Notes under the pieces: model-generated
Seen by the model: the letters and a program-made list of their open reading frames with translations, nothing else
Told to the model about the DNA's origin: nothing
Database searches by the model: none
Made by a program: the position numbers and the translations under genes
NCBI GenBank assembly: GCA_039566865.1
Contig: CM076960.1
Location: 7,578,501 to 7,642,500 of the forward strand
Length of the DNA: 64,000 nt
Direction of reading: 5' to 3'
From: Aurelia coerulea
Taxonomy: Eukaryota > Cnidaria > Scyphozoa > Semaeostomeae > Ulmaridae
Shown: one piece after another, positions 50,959 through 63,000 of the stretch
Position numbering within the stretch: the stretch's first letter is position 1
Layout of the letters: each line of letters starts with the position of its first letter

Positions 50959-51953
50959 CATGAGTGCAAAACTCTTTATAATATAAATTGTAGCTATTAA
51001 AGTACGTTAATCTACAATTTTTGTGTTTATATTTTGTTTTCTTTAAGAAAATAAACATTTAATTAATCGATGTTTGTTTATGCAGTAAAGCTAAAATGAG
51101 ACTAAAGAAAAAATTAATGTCTATAGTAATGTCTCCAAGAGTAGTTGCTGCAGCAATAATATAGTGTTATAATAGATGTTACTGGCAGATATAAAGTTTT
51201 AAAGAGCGATGAGTGCAAAACTCTTTATGATATAAATTGTAGCTATTAAAGTACGTTAATCCACAATTTTTGTGTTTATATTTTGTTTTCTTTGAGAAAA
51301 TAAACATTTAATTAATCGATGTTTGCTTATGCAGTAAATTTAAAATGAGACTAAAGAAAAAACTAAAGTGTAGAGTAATTTTTACAACAATGGTTGCTGC
51401 AGCACTAATTTAGTGCTATAAAAAAGTTACTGGCAGAACTAAAGTTTTAAAGAACAATGAGTGCAATACTCTTTATAATATAAATTGTAGCTATTAAAGT
51501 ATATTAATCCACAATTCTTGTGTTTATATTTTGCTTTCTTTAAGAAAATAAACATGTAATTAATCGATGTTTGTTTATGCAGTGAAGCTAAAATGAGACT
51601 AAAGAAAAAACTAATGTCTATAGTAATGTTTCGAAAAATAGTTGCTGCAGTACTAATATAGTGTTATAAAAGATGTTACTGGCAGAACTAAAGTTTTATA
51701 GGACGATGAGTGCAATAGTCTTTATAATATAAATTGTAGCTATTAAAGTACGTTAATCCACACTTTTTGTGTTTATATTTTGTTTTCTTTAAGAAAATAA
51801 ACATTTAATTAATCGATGTTTGTTTATGCAGTGAAGCTAAAATGAGACTAAAGAAAAAACTAATGTCTATAGTAATATTTCGAAAAATAGTTGCTGCAGC
51901 AATAATATAGTGTTATAATAGATGTTACTGGCAGAACTAAAGTTTTAAAGAGC

Positions 51954-52700
51954 GATGAGTGCAAAACTCTTTATGATATAAATTGTAGCTATTAAAGTAC
52001 GTTAATCCACACTTTTTGTGTTTATATTTTGTTTTCTTTAAGAAAATAAACATTTAATTAATCGATGTTTGTTTATGCAGTGAAGCTAAAATGAGACTAA
52101 AGAAAAAACTAATGTCTATAGTAATATTTCGAAAAATAGTTGCTGCTGCAATAATATAGTGTTATAATAGATGTTACTGGCAGAACTAAAGTTTTAAAGA
52201 GCGATGAGTGCAAAACTCTTTATGATATAAATTGTAGCTATTAAAGTACTTTAATCCACAATTTTTGTGTTTATATTTTGTTTTCTTTGAGAAATTAAAC
52301 ATTTAATTAATCGATGTTTGATTATGCAGTAAATTTAAAATGAGACTAAAGAAAAATCTAATGTCTATAATAATGTTTCGAAAAATAGTTGCTGCAGCAA
52401 TAATATAGTGTTATAAAAGATGTTACTGGCAGAACTAAAGTTTTAAAGAACGATGAGTGCAAAACTCTTTATAATATAAATTGTAGCTATTAAAGTACGT
52501 TAATCCACAATTTTTGTGTTTATATTTTGTTTTCTTTGAGAAAATAAACATTTAATTGATCGATGTTTGCTTATGCAGTAAAGCTAAAATGAGACTAAAG
52601 AAAAAACTAATGTCTATAGTAATGTTTCGAAAAATACTTGCTGCAGTACTAATATAGTGTTATAAAAGATGTTACTGGCAGAACTAAAGTTTTAAAAGAC
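51954..52700 (+). repeat. Three 249-bp monomers past the duplication edge
   Basis: Starts 51954, 52203 and 52452. The first two share GCGATGAGTGC and TTTATGATATAAATTG. Colinearity with the window start fades within 51954-52202. The third unit has AATTGATCG and ATACTTGCTGCAG and leads into the 1,485-bp HOR. Confidence 0.82.
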
Positions 52701-53447
52701 GATTAGTTCAATACTCTTTATAATATAAATTGTAGCTATTAAAGTTTTGTTAATCAACACTTTTTGTGTTTATATTTTGTTTTCTTTTAGAAAATAAACA
52801 TTTAATTGATCGATGTTTGTTTATGCAGTAAAGCTAAAATGACACAAAAGAAAACACTAAAGTCTATAGTAACTTTTACAACAATGGTTGCTGCAGCACT
52901 AATATAGTGCTATAAAAAAGTTACTGGCAGAACTAAAGTTTTAAAGAACAATGAGTGCAATACTCTTTATAATATAAATTGTAGCTATTAAAGAATATTA
53001 ATCCACAATTTTTGTGTTTATATTTTGTTTTCTTTAAGAAAATAAACATTTAATTAATCGATGTTTGTTTATGCAGTGAAGCTAAAATGAGACTAAAGAA
53101 AAAACTAATGTCTATAGTAATATTTCGAAAAATAGTTGCTGCAGCACTAATATAGTGTTATAAAAGATGTTAGTGGGAGAACTAAAGTTTTAAAGAAGGA
53201 TGAGTGCCAAAATCTCTATAATATAAATTGTAGCTACTAAAGTACGTTAATCCACACTTTATGTGTTTATATTTTGTTTTCTTAGAGAAAATAAACATTT
53301 AGTTAATCGATGTTCATTTATGCAGTAAAGCTAAAATGAGACTAAAGAAAAAACTAATGTCTATAGTAATGTTTCGAAAAATAGTTGCTGCAGTACTAAT
53401 ATAGTGCTATAAAAAAAGTTACTGGCAGATCTAAAGTTTTAAAGAAC

Positions 53448-53688
53448 GATGAGTGCAATACTCTTTATAATATAAATTGTAACTATTAAAGTACGTTAAA
53501 CAACACTTTTCGTGTTTTCGTGTTCGAAACATTTAATTATTCGATGTTTCTTTATGCAGTAAAGCTAAAAATAAAGCTAAAGCAAAAGAAAATACCAATG
53601 TCTATAGTAATGTATCCGAGAATAGTTGCTGCAGCACTAATATAGTGTTATAAAAGATGTTACTGGCAGAACTAAAGTTTTAAAGGAC
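53448..53688 (+). repeat. 241-bp monomer with CGTGTT junction, copy 1
   Basis: The usual TTTTTGTGTTTATATTTTG to ATAAACAT stretch is replaced by CTTTTCGTGTTTTCGTGTTC followed by GAAACATTTAATTATTCG. It contains a CGTGTT tandem pair and a small dyad TTTCG-TGTT-CGAAA. The second half is the TAAAGC-insert type, so the loss is partly masked by the 7-bp longer insert. Confidence 0.9.
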
Positions 53689-54932
53689 GATGAGTGCAAT
53701 ACTCTTTATAATAAAAATTGTGGCTACTAAAGTACGTTAAACAACCCTTTTTGTGTTTATATTTTGCTTCCTTTGAGAAAATAAACATTTTTTGATCGAT
53801 GTTTGCTTACGCAGTGAAGCTAAAATGAGACTAAAGAAAAAACTAATGTCTATAGTAATGTTTCGAAAAATAGTTGCTGCAGTACTAATATAGTGCTATA
53901 AAAAAAGTTACTGGCAGATCTAAAGTTTTAAAGAACGATGAGTGCAATACTCTTTATAATATAAATTGTAACTATTAAAGTACGTTAAACAACACTTTTC
54001 GTGTTTATATTTTGTTTTCTTTGAGAAAATAAACATTTAATTGATCGATGTTTGCTTATGCAGTAAAGCTAAAATGAGACTAAAGAAAAAACTAATGTCT
54101 ATAGTAATGTTTCGAAAAATACTTGCTGCAGTACTAATATAGTGTTATAAAAGATGTTACTGGCAGAACTAAAGTTTTAAAAGACGATTAGTTCAATACT
54201 CTTTATAATATAAATTGTAGCTATTAAAGTTTTGTTAATCAACACTTTTTGTGTTTATATTTTGTTTTCTTTGAGAAAATAAACATTTAATTGATCGATG
54301 TTTGTTTATGCAGTAAAGCTAAAATGACACAAAAGAAAACACTAAAGTCTATAGTAACTTTTACAACAATGGTTGCTGCAGCACTAATATAGTGCTATAA
54401 AAAAGTTACTGGCAGAACTAAAGTTTTAAAGAACAATGAGTGCAATACTCTTTATAATATAAATTGTAGCTATTAAAGAATATTAATCCACAATTTTTGT
54501 GTTTATATTTTGTTTTCTTTAAGAAAATAAACATTTAATTAATCGATGTTTGTTTATGCAGTGAAGCTAAAATGAGACTAAAGAAAAAACTAATGTCTAT
54601 AGTAATATTTCGAAAAATAGTTGCTGCAGCACTAATATAGTGTTATAAAAGATGTTAGTGGGAGAACTAAAGTTTTAAAGAAGGATGAGTGCCAAAATCT
54701 CTATAATATAAATTGTAGCTACTAAAGTACGTTAATCCACACTTTATGTGTTTATATTTTGTTTTCTTAGAGAAAATAAACATTTAGTTAATCGATGTTC
54801 ATTTATGCAGTAAAGCTAAAATGAGACTAAAGAAAAAACTAATGTCTATAGTAATGTTTCGAAAAATAGTTGCTGCAGTACTAATATAGTGCTATAAAAA
54901 AAGTTACTGGCAGATCTAAAGTTTTAAAGAAC

Positions 54933-55173
54933 GATGAGTGCAATACTCTTTATAATATAAATTGTAACTATTAAAGTACGTTAAACAACACTTTTCGTGT
55001 TTTCGTGTTCGAAACATTTAATTATTCGATGTTTCTTTATGCAGTAAAGCTAAAAATAAAGCTAAAGCAAAAGAAAATACCAATGTCTATAGTAATGTAT
55101 CCGAGAATAGTTGCTGCAGCACTAATATAGTGTTATAATAGATGTTACTGGCAGAACTAAAGTTTTAAAGGAC
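54933..55173 (+). repeat. 241-bp monomer with CGTGTT junction, copy 2
   Basis: This is the same unit one HOR period (1,485 bp) downstream. It differs from copy 1 by TTATAATAG in place of TTATAAAAG near the end. Confidence 0.9.
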
Positions 55174-56417
55174 GATGAGTGCAATACTCTTTATAATAAA
55201 AATTGTGGCTACTAAAGTACGTTAAACAACCCTTTTTGTGTTTATATTTTGCTTCCTTTGAGAAAATAAACATTTTTTGATCGATGTTTGCTTACGCAGT
55301 GAAGCTAAAATGAGACTAAAGAAAAAACTAATGTCTATAGTAATGTTTCGAAAAATAGTTGCTGCAGTACTAATATAGTGCTATAAAAAAAGTTACTGGC
55401 AGATCTAAAGTTTTAAAGAACGATGAGTGCAATACTCTTTATAATATAAATTGTAACTATTAAAGTACGTTAAACAACACTTTTTGTGTATATATTTTGT
55501 TTTCTTTGAGAAAATAAACATTTAATTGATCGATGTTTGCTTATGCAGTAAAGCTAAAATGAGACTAAAGAAAAAACTAATGTCTATAGTAATGTTTCGA
55601 AAAATACTTGCTGCAGTACTAATATAGTGTTATAAAAGATGTTACTGGCAGAACTAAAGTTTTAAAAGACGATTAGTTCAATACTCTTTATAATATAAAT
55701 TGTAGCTATTAAAGTTTTGTTAATCAACACTTTTTGTGTTTATATTTTGTTTTCTTTGAGAAAATAAACATTTAATTGATCGATGTTTGTTTATGCAGTA
55801 AAGCTAAAATGACACAAAAGAAAACACTAAAGTCTATAGTAACTTTTACAACAATGGTTGCTGCAGCACTAATATAGTGCTATAAAAAAGTTACTGGCAG
55901 AACTAAAGTTTTAAAGAACAATGAGTGCAATACTCTTTATAATATAAATTGTAGCTATTAAAGAATATTAATCCACAATTTTTGTGTTTATATTTTGTTT
56001 TCTTTAAGAAAATAAACATTTAATTAATCGATGTTTGTTTATGCAGTGAAGCTAAAATGAGACTAAAGAAAAAACTAATGTCTATAGTAATATTTCGAAA
56101 AATAGTTGCTGCAGCACTAATATAGTGTTATAAAAGATGTTAGTGGGAGAACTAAAGTTTTAAAGAAGGATGAGTGCCAAAATCTCTATAATATAAATTG
56201 TAGCTACTAAAGTACGTTAATCCACACTTTATGTGTTTATATTTTGTTTTCTTAGAGAAAATAAACATTTAGTTAATCGATGTTCATTTATGCAGTAAAG
56301 CTAAAATGAGACTAAAGAAAAAACTAATGTCTATAGTAATGTTTCGAAAAATAGTTGCTGCAGTACTAATATAGTGCTATAAAAAAAGTTACTGGCAGAT
56401 CTAAAGTTTTAAAGAAC

Positions 56418-56658
56418 GATGAGTGCAATACTCTTTATAATATAAATTGTAACTATTAAAGTACGTTAAACAACACTTTTCGTGTTTTCGTGTTCGAAAC
56501 ATTTAATTATTCGATGTTTCTTTATGCAGTAAAGCTAAAAATAAAGCTAAAGCAAAAGAAAATACCAATGTCTATAGTAATGTATCCGAGAATAGTTGCT
56601 GCAGCACTAATATAGTGTTATAAAAGATGTTACTGGCAGAACTAAAGTTTTAAAGGAC
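56418..56658 (+). repeat. 241-bp monomer with CGTGTT junction, copy 3
   Basis: This copy sits in the third 1,485-bp unit, 1,485 bp from copy 2, with TTATAAAAG as in copy 1. Confidence 0.9.
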
Positions 56659-56906
56659 GATGAGTGCAATACTCTTTATAATAAAAATTGTGGCTACTAA
56701 AGTACGTTAAACAACCCTTTTTGTGTTTATATTTTGCTTCCTTTGAGAAAATAAACATTTTTTGATCGATGTTTGCTTACGCAGTGAAGCTAAAATGAGA
56801 CTAAAGAAAAAACTAATGTCTATAGTAATGTTTCGAAAAATAGTTGCTGCAGTACTAATATAGTGCTATAAAAAAAGTTACTGGCAGATCTAAAGTTTTA
56901 AAGAAC

Positions 56907-57131
56907 GATGAGTGCAATACTCTTTATAATATAAATTGTAACTATTAAAGTACGTTAAACAACACTTTTCGTGTTTTCGTGTTCGAAACATTTAATTATT
57001 CGATGTTTCTTTATGCAGTAAAGCTAAAAATAAAGCTAAAGCAAAAGAAAATACCAATGTCTATAGTAATGTATCCGAGAATGGTTGCTGCAGCACTAAT
57101 ATACTGCTATAAAAGAAGCTACTGGCAGAAC
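56907..57131 (+). repeat. 225-bp doubly deleted monomer, copy 1
   Basis: This unit combines the CGTGTT junction with a second loss of 16 bp at its end. CTACTGGCAGAACGATGAG replaces the usual GGCAGAACTAAAG linker, so the next start box follows directly. A 64-codon open frame (56979-57173) spans this unit and the next only because the linker stops are lost; it is not a gene. Confidence 0.9.
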
Positions 57132-57877
57132 GATGAGTGCAATACCCTTGATAATAAAAATTGTGGCAACTAAAGTACGTTAAACAACACTTTTTGTATT
57201 TATATTTTGCTTCCTTTGAGAAAATAAACATTTAATTAATCGATGTTTGTTTATGCAGTGAAGCTAAAATGAGACTAAAGAAAAAACTAATGTCTATAGT
57301 AATATTTCGAAAAATAGTTGCTGCAGCACTAATATAGTGTTATAAAAGATGTTAGTGGGAGAACTAAAGTTTTAAAGAAGGATGAGTGCCAAAATCTCTA
57401 TAATATAAATTGTAGCTACTAAAGTACGTTAATCCACACTTTATGTGTTTATATTTTGTTTTCTTTGAGAAAATAAACATTTGCTTAATCGATGTTTGTT
57501 TATGCAGTAAAGCTAAAATGAGACGAAAGAAAAAACTAATGTCTATTTTAATGTTTCCAAGAATGGTTGCTGCAGCACTAATATAGTGCTATAAAAGAAG
57601 CTACTGGCAGAACTATAGTTTAAATGCACGATGAGTGCAATACCCTTTATAATAAAAATTGTGGCTACTAAAGTACGTTAAACAACCCTTTTTGTGTTTA
57701 TATTTTGCTTCCTTTGAGAAAATAAACATTTTTTGATCGATGTTTGCTTACGCAGTGAAGCTAAAATGAGACTAAAGAAAAAACTAATGTCTATAGTAAT
57801 GTTTCGAAAAATAGTTGCTGCAGTACTAATATAGTGCTATAAAAAAAGTTACTGGCAGATCTAAAGTTTTAAAGAAC

Positions 57878-58102
57878 GATGAGTGCAATACTCTTTATAA
57901 TATAAATTGTAACTATTAAAGTACGTTAAACAACACTTTTCGTGTTTTCGTGTTCGAAACATTTAATTATTCGATGTTTCTTTATGCAGTAAAGCTAAAA
58001 ATAAAGCTAAAGCAAAAGAAAATACCAATGTCTATAGTAATGTATCCGAGAATGGTTGCTGCAGCACTAATATACTGCTATAAAAGAAGCTACTGGCAGA
58101 AC
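57878..58102 (+). repeat. 225-bp doubly deleted monomer, copy 2
   Basis: This unit appears identical to the one at 56907, 971 bp upstream, over its length and into the following monomer. Confidence 0.9.
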
Positions 58103-59602
58103 GATGAGTGCAATACCCTTGATAATAAAAATTGTGGCAACTAAAGTACGTTAAACAACACTTTTTGTATTTATATTTTGCTTCCTTTGAGAAAATAAAC
58201 ATTTAATTAATCGATGTTTGTTTATGCAGTGAAGCTAAAATGAGACTAAAGAAAAAACTAATGTCTATAGTAATATTTCGAAAAATAGTTGCTGCAGCAC
58301 TAATATAGTGTTATAAAAGATGTTAGTGGGAGAACTAAAGTTTTAAAGAAGGATGAGTGCCAAAATCTCTATAATATAAATTGTAGCTACTAAAGTACGT
58401 TAATCCACACTTTATGTGTTTATATTTTGTTTTCTTAGAGAAAATAAACATTTAGTTAATCGATGTTCATTTATGCAGTAAAGCTAAAATGAGACTAAAG
58501 AAAAAACTAATGTCTATAGTAATATTTCGAAAAATAGTTGCTGCAGCACTAATATAGTGTTATAAAAGATGTTAGTGGGAGAACTAAAGTTTTAAAGAAG
58601 GATGAGTGCCAAAATCTCTATAATATAAATTGTAGCTACTAAAGTACGTTAATCCACACTTTATGTGTTTATATTTTGTTTTCTTAGAGAAAATAAACAT
58701 TTAGTTAATCGATGTTCATTTATGCAGTAAAGCTAAAATGAGACTAAAGAAAAAACTAATGTCTATAGTAATGTTACCAAGAATGGTTGCTGCAGCACTA
58801 ATATAGTGCTATAAAAGAAGTTACTGGCAGAACTTTTGTTTTAAAGGACAATGAGTGCAATACTCTTAATAATATGAATTGTAGCTACTAAAGTACGTTA
58901 ATCCATACTTTTTGTGTTGATATTTTGTTTTCTTTGAGAAAATAAACATTTAATTATTCGATGTTTCTTTATGCAGTAAAGCTAAAAATAAAGCTAAAGC
59001 AAAAGAAAATACCAATGTCTATAGTAATGTATCCGAGAATAGTTGCTGCAGCACTAATATAGTGTTATAAAAGATGTTACTGGCAGAACTAAAGTTTTAA
59101 AGGACGATGAGTGCAATACTCTTTATAATATAAATTGTAGCTATTAAAGTACGTTAATCAACACTTTTTGTGTTTATATTTTGTTTTCTTTGAGAAAATA
59201 AACATTTGCTTAATCGATGTTTGTTTATGCAGTAAAGCTAAAATGAGACGAAAGAAAAAACTAATGTCTATTTTAATGTTTCCAAGAATGGTTGCTGCAG
59301 CACTAATATAGTGCTATAAAAGAAGCTACCTGCAGAACTATAGTTTAAATGCACGATGAGTGCAATACCCTTTATAATAAAAATTGTGGCTACTAAAGTA
59401 CGTTAAACAACCCTTTTTGTGTTTATATTTTGCTTCCTTTGAGAAAATAAACATTTTTTGATCGATGTTTGCTTACGCAGTGAAGCTAAAATGAGACTAA
59501 AGAAAAAACTAATGTCTATAGTAATGTTTCGAAAAATAGTTGCTGCAGTACTAATATAGTGCTATAAAAAAAGTTACTGGCAGATCTAAAGTTTTAAAGA
59601 AC

Positions 59603-59827
59603 GATGAGTGCAATACTCTTTATAATATAAATTGTAACTATTAAAGTACGTTAAACAACACTTTTCGTGTTTTCGTGTTCGAAACATTTAATTATTCGAT
59701 GTTTCTTTATGCAGTAAAGCTAAAAATAAAGCTAAAGCAAAAGAAAATACCAATGTCTATAGTAATGTATCCGAGAATGGTTGCTGCAGCACTAATATAC
59801 TGCTATAAAAGAAGCTACTGGCAGAAC
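59603..59827 (+). repeat. 225-bp doubly deleted monomer, copy 3
   Basis: This is a third apparently identical copy, 1,725 bp after the second. The surrounding stretch of about 57479-58140 matches about 59204-59865. Confidence 0.9.
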
Positions 59828-60076
59828 GATGAGTGCAATACCCTTGATAATAAAAATTGTGGCAACTAAAGTACGTTAAACAACACTTTTTGTATTTATA
59901 TTTTGCTTCCTTTGAGAAAATAAACATTTAATTGATCGATGTTTGTTTATGCAGTGAAGCTAAAATGAGTCTAAAGAAAAAACTAATGTCTATAGTAATG
60001 TTTCGAAAAATTGTTGCTGCAGTACTAATATAGTGTTATAAAAGATGTTACTGGCAGAACTAAAGTTTTAAAGGAC

Positions 60077-63000
60077 GATGAGTGCAATACTCTTTATAAT
60101 ATAAATTGTAGCTATTAAAGTACGTTAATCAACACTTTTTGTGTTTATATTTTGTTTTCTTTGAGAAAATAAACATTTGCTTAATCGATGTTTGTTTATG
60201 CAGTAAAGCTAAAATGAGACGAAAGAAAAAACTAATGTCTATATTAATGTTTCCAAGAATGGTTGCTGCAGCACTAATATAGTGCTATAAAAGAAGTTAC
60301 TGGCAGAACTATAGTTTTATGGGACGATGAGTGCAATACTCTTAATAATATGAATTGCAGCTACTAATGTACGTTAATCCACACTTTTTGTTTTTATATT
60401 TTGTTTTCTTTGAGAAAATAAACATTTGCTTAATCGAAGTTTGTTGATGCAGGAAAGCTAAAATTAAAGCTAAAACTATAGAAAATACCAATGTCTATAG
60501 TAATTTTTACAAGAATTGTTGCAGCAGCATAAATATAGTGCCAGAAAATAAATTACTGGCAGATCTAAAGTTTTAAAGAACGATGAGTGCAAAACTCTTT
60601 ATAATATAAATTGTAGCTATTAAAGTACGTTAATCCACAATTTTTGTGTTTATATTTTGTTTTCTTTGAGAAAATAAACATTTAATTGATCGATGTTTGT
60701 TTATGCAGTAATGCTAAAATGACACTAAAGTAAAAACTAATGTCTATAGTAATGTTTCGAAAACTAGTTGCTGCAGCAATAATATAGTGCGATAAAAGAA
60801 GTTACTGGCAGAGCTATATGTTAAATGGACGATGAGTGCAATACCGTTTATAATATAAATTGTGGCTACAAAAGTACGTTAATCCACACTTTTTGTGTTT
60901 ATATTTTGTTTTCTTTGAGAAAATAAACTTTTAATTAATCGATGTTTGTTTATGCAGTAAAGCTGAAATTAAAGCTAAAACTATAGAAAATACTAATGTC
61001 TATAGTAATATTTCGCAAATATAGTTGCTGCAGCACTAAAATAGTGTTATAAAAGATGTTAGTGGCAGAACTAAAGTTTTAAAGAACGATGAGTGCCAAA
61101 CTCTCTATAATATAAATTGTAGCTACTAAAGTACGTTAATCCATACTTTTTGTGTTGATATTTTGTTTTCTTTAAGAAAATAAACATTTAATTATTCGAT
61201 GTTTGTCTATGCAGTAAAGCTAAAATTAAAGCTAAAGCAAAAGAAAATACCAATGTCTATAGTAATGTATCCGAGAATGGTTGCTGCAGCACTAATATAG
61301 TGTTATAAAAGATGTTACTGGCAGAACTAAAGTTTTAAAGAACGATGAGTGCAAAACTCTTTATAATATAAATTGTAGCTATTAAAGTACGTTAATCCAC
61401 AATTTTTGTGTTTATATTTTGTTTTCTTTGAGAAAATAAACATTTAATTAATCGATGTTTGCTTATGCAGTAAAGCTAAAATGAGACTAAAGAAAAAACT
61501 AATGTCTATAGTAATGTTTCGAAAAATAGTTGCTGCAGCAATAATATAGTGATGTTACTGGCAGAACTAAAGTTTTAAAGGACGATTAGTTCAATACTCT
61601 TTATAATATAAATTGTAGCTATTAAAGTACGTTAATCAACACTTTTTGCGTTTATATTTTGCTTTCTTTGAAAAATAAACATTTAATTGATCGATGTTTG
61701 TTTATGCAGTAAAGCTTAAATGACACTAAAGAAAAAACTAAAGTCTATAGTAACTTCTACAACAATGGTTGCTGCAGCACTAATATAGTGCTATAAAAAA
61801 GTTACTGGCAGAACTAAAGTTTTAAAGAACAATGAGTGCAATACTCTTTAGAATATAAATTGTAGCTATTAAAGTATATAAATCCAGAATTTTTGTGTTT
61901 ATATTTTTTTCTTTCTTTAAGAAAATAAACATTTAATTAATCGATGTTTGTTTATGCAGTGAAGCTAAAATGAGACTAAAGAAAAAACTAATGTCTATAG
62001 TAATATTTCGAAAAATAGTTGCTGCAGCACTAATATAGTGTTATAAAAGATGTTAGTGGGAGAACTAAAGTTTTAAAGAACGATGAGTGCCAAACTCTCT
62101 ATAATATAAATTGTAGCTACTAAAGTACGTTAATCCATACTTTTTGTGTTGATATTTTGTTTTCTTTGAGAAAATAAACATTTAATTGTTCGATGTTTGT
62201 TTATGCAGTGAAGCTAAAATGAAACAAAAGAAAAAACTAATGTCTATAGTAATATTTCGAAAAATAGTTGCTGCAGCACTAATATAGTGTTATAAAAGAT
62301 GTTAGTGGGAGAACTAAAGTTTTAAAGAACGATGAGTGCCAAACTCTCTATAATATAAATTGTAGCTACTAAAGTACGTTAATCCATACTTTTTGTGTTG
62401 ATATTTTGTTTTCTTTGAGAAAATAAACATTTAATTGTTCGATGTTTGTTTATGCAGTGAAGCTAAAATGAGACTAAAGAAAAAACTAATGTCTATAGTA
62501 ATGTTTCGAAAAATAGTTGCTGCAGTACTAATATAGTGTTATAAAAGATGTTACTGGCAGAACTAAAGTTTTATACGACGATGAGTGCAATAGTCTTTAT
62601 AATATAAATTGTAGCTATTAAAGTACGTTAATCCACACTTTTTGTGTTTATATTTTGTTTTCTTTAAGAAAATAAACATTTAATTAATCGATGTTTGTTT
62701 ATGCAGTGAAGCTAAAATGAGACTAAAGAAAAAACTAATGTCTATAGTAATATTTCGAAAAATAGTTGCTGCAGCACTAATATAGTGTTATAAAAGATGT
62801 TAGTGGCAGAACTAAAGTTTTAAAGGACGATGAGTGCAATACTCTTTATAATATAAATTGTAGCTATTAAAGTACGTTAATCAACACTTTTTTTGTTTAT
62901 ATTTTGTTTTCTTTGAGAAAATAAATATTTGCTTAATCGATGTTTGCTTATGCAGTAAAGCTAAAATGAGACTAAAGAAAAAACTAATGTCTATATTAAT

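Larger units (their letters stand above)
46103..51953 (+). repeat. Long-range duplicate of the window start
   Basis: This stretch is colinear with about 5-5738. Start pairs 5/46103, 254/46352, 510/46608, 759/46857 and 1015/47113 have offset 46,098. From 1522/47618 the offset is 46,096. After loss of two monomers it is 45,598 (3279/48877, 3535/49133, 3643/49241). After gain of 613 bp it is about 46,211-46,214 (3892/50103 to 5491/51705). Private variants are shared, for example AACATTCAATTAATCG and ATAAATCCGATAATGG. By eye I found fewer than 20 substitutions in the first 2.77 kb, about 99% identity. Confidence 0.92.
52701..57131 (+). repeat. 1,485-bp six-monomer HOR, three copies
   Basis: Units start at 52701, 54186 and 55671. 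Spacings are 249, 249, 249, 241, 248, 249, with the last monomer replaced by a 225-bp form in copy 3. Every copy has GATTAGTTC with AAGTTTTGTTAATC, ACACAAAAGAAAACAC, AAGAATATTAATCC, GATGAGTGCCAAAATCTC, ATGTTCATTTATG and the CGTGTTTTCGTGTTCG deletion unit. Few differences are visible, such as TTTTTGTGTATATATT in the last monomer of copy 2. Confidence 0.92.
57132..60076 (+). repeat. Mosaic of HOR pieces after the 1,485-bp block
   Basis: Starts 57132, 57381, 57630, 57878, 58103, 58352, 58601, 58850, 59106, 59355, 59603 and 59828. Units 58352 and 58601 are a local tandem pair sharing GCCAAAATCTC and ATGTTCATTTATG. Units 57381 and 59106 share a second half (TTGCTTAATCG, GAGACGAAAG, TATTTTAATG) also found near 11600-12600, linking this region to the second family. 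Confidence 0.82.

Noticed and set aside
56979..57173. 64-codon open frame repeated identically at 57950-58144 and 59675-59869
   Set aside because: It lies across a 225-bp satellite monomer and the next unit. It is open only because two deletions remove stops, and it is identical because the block was copied. No domain or codon pattern supports a protein.
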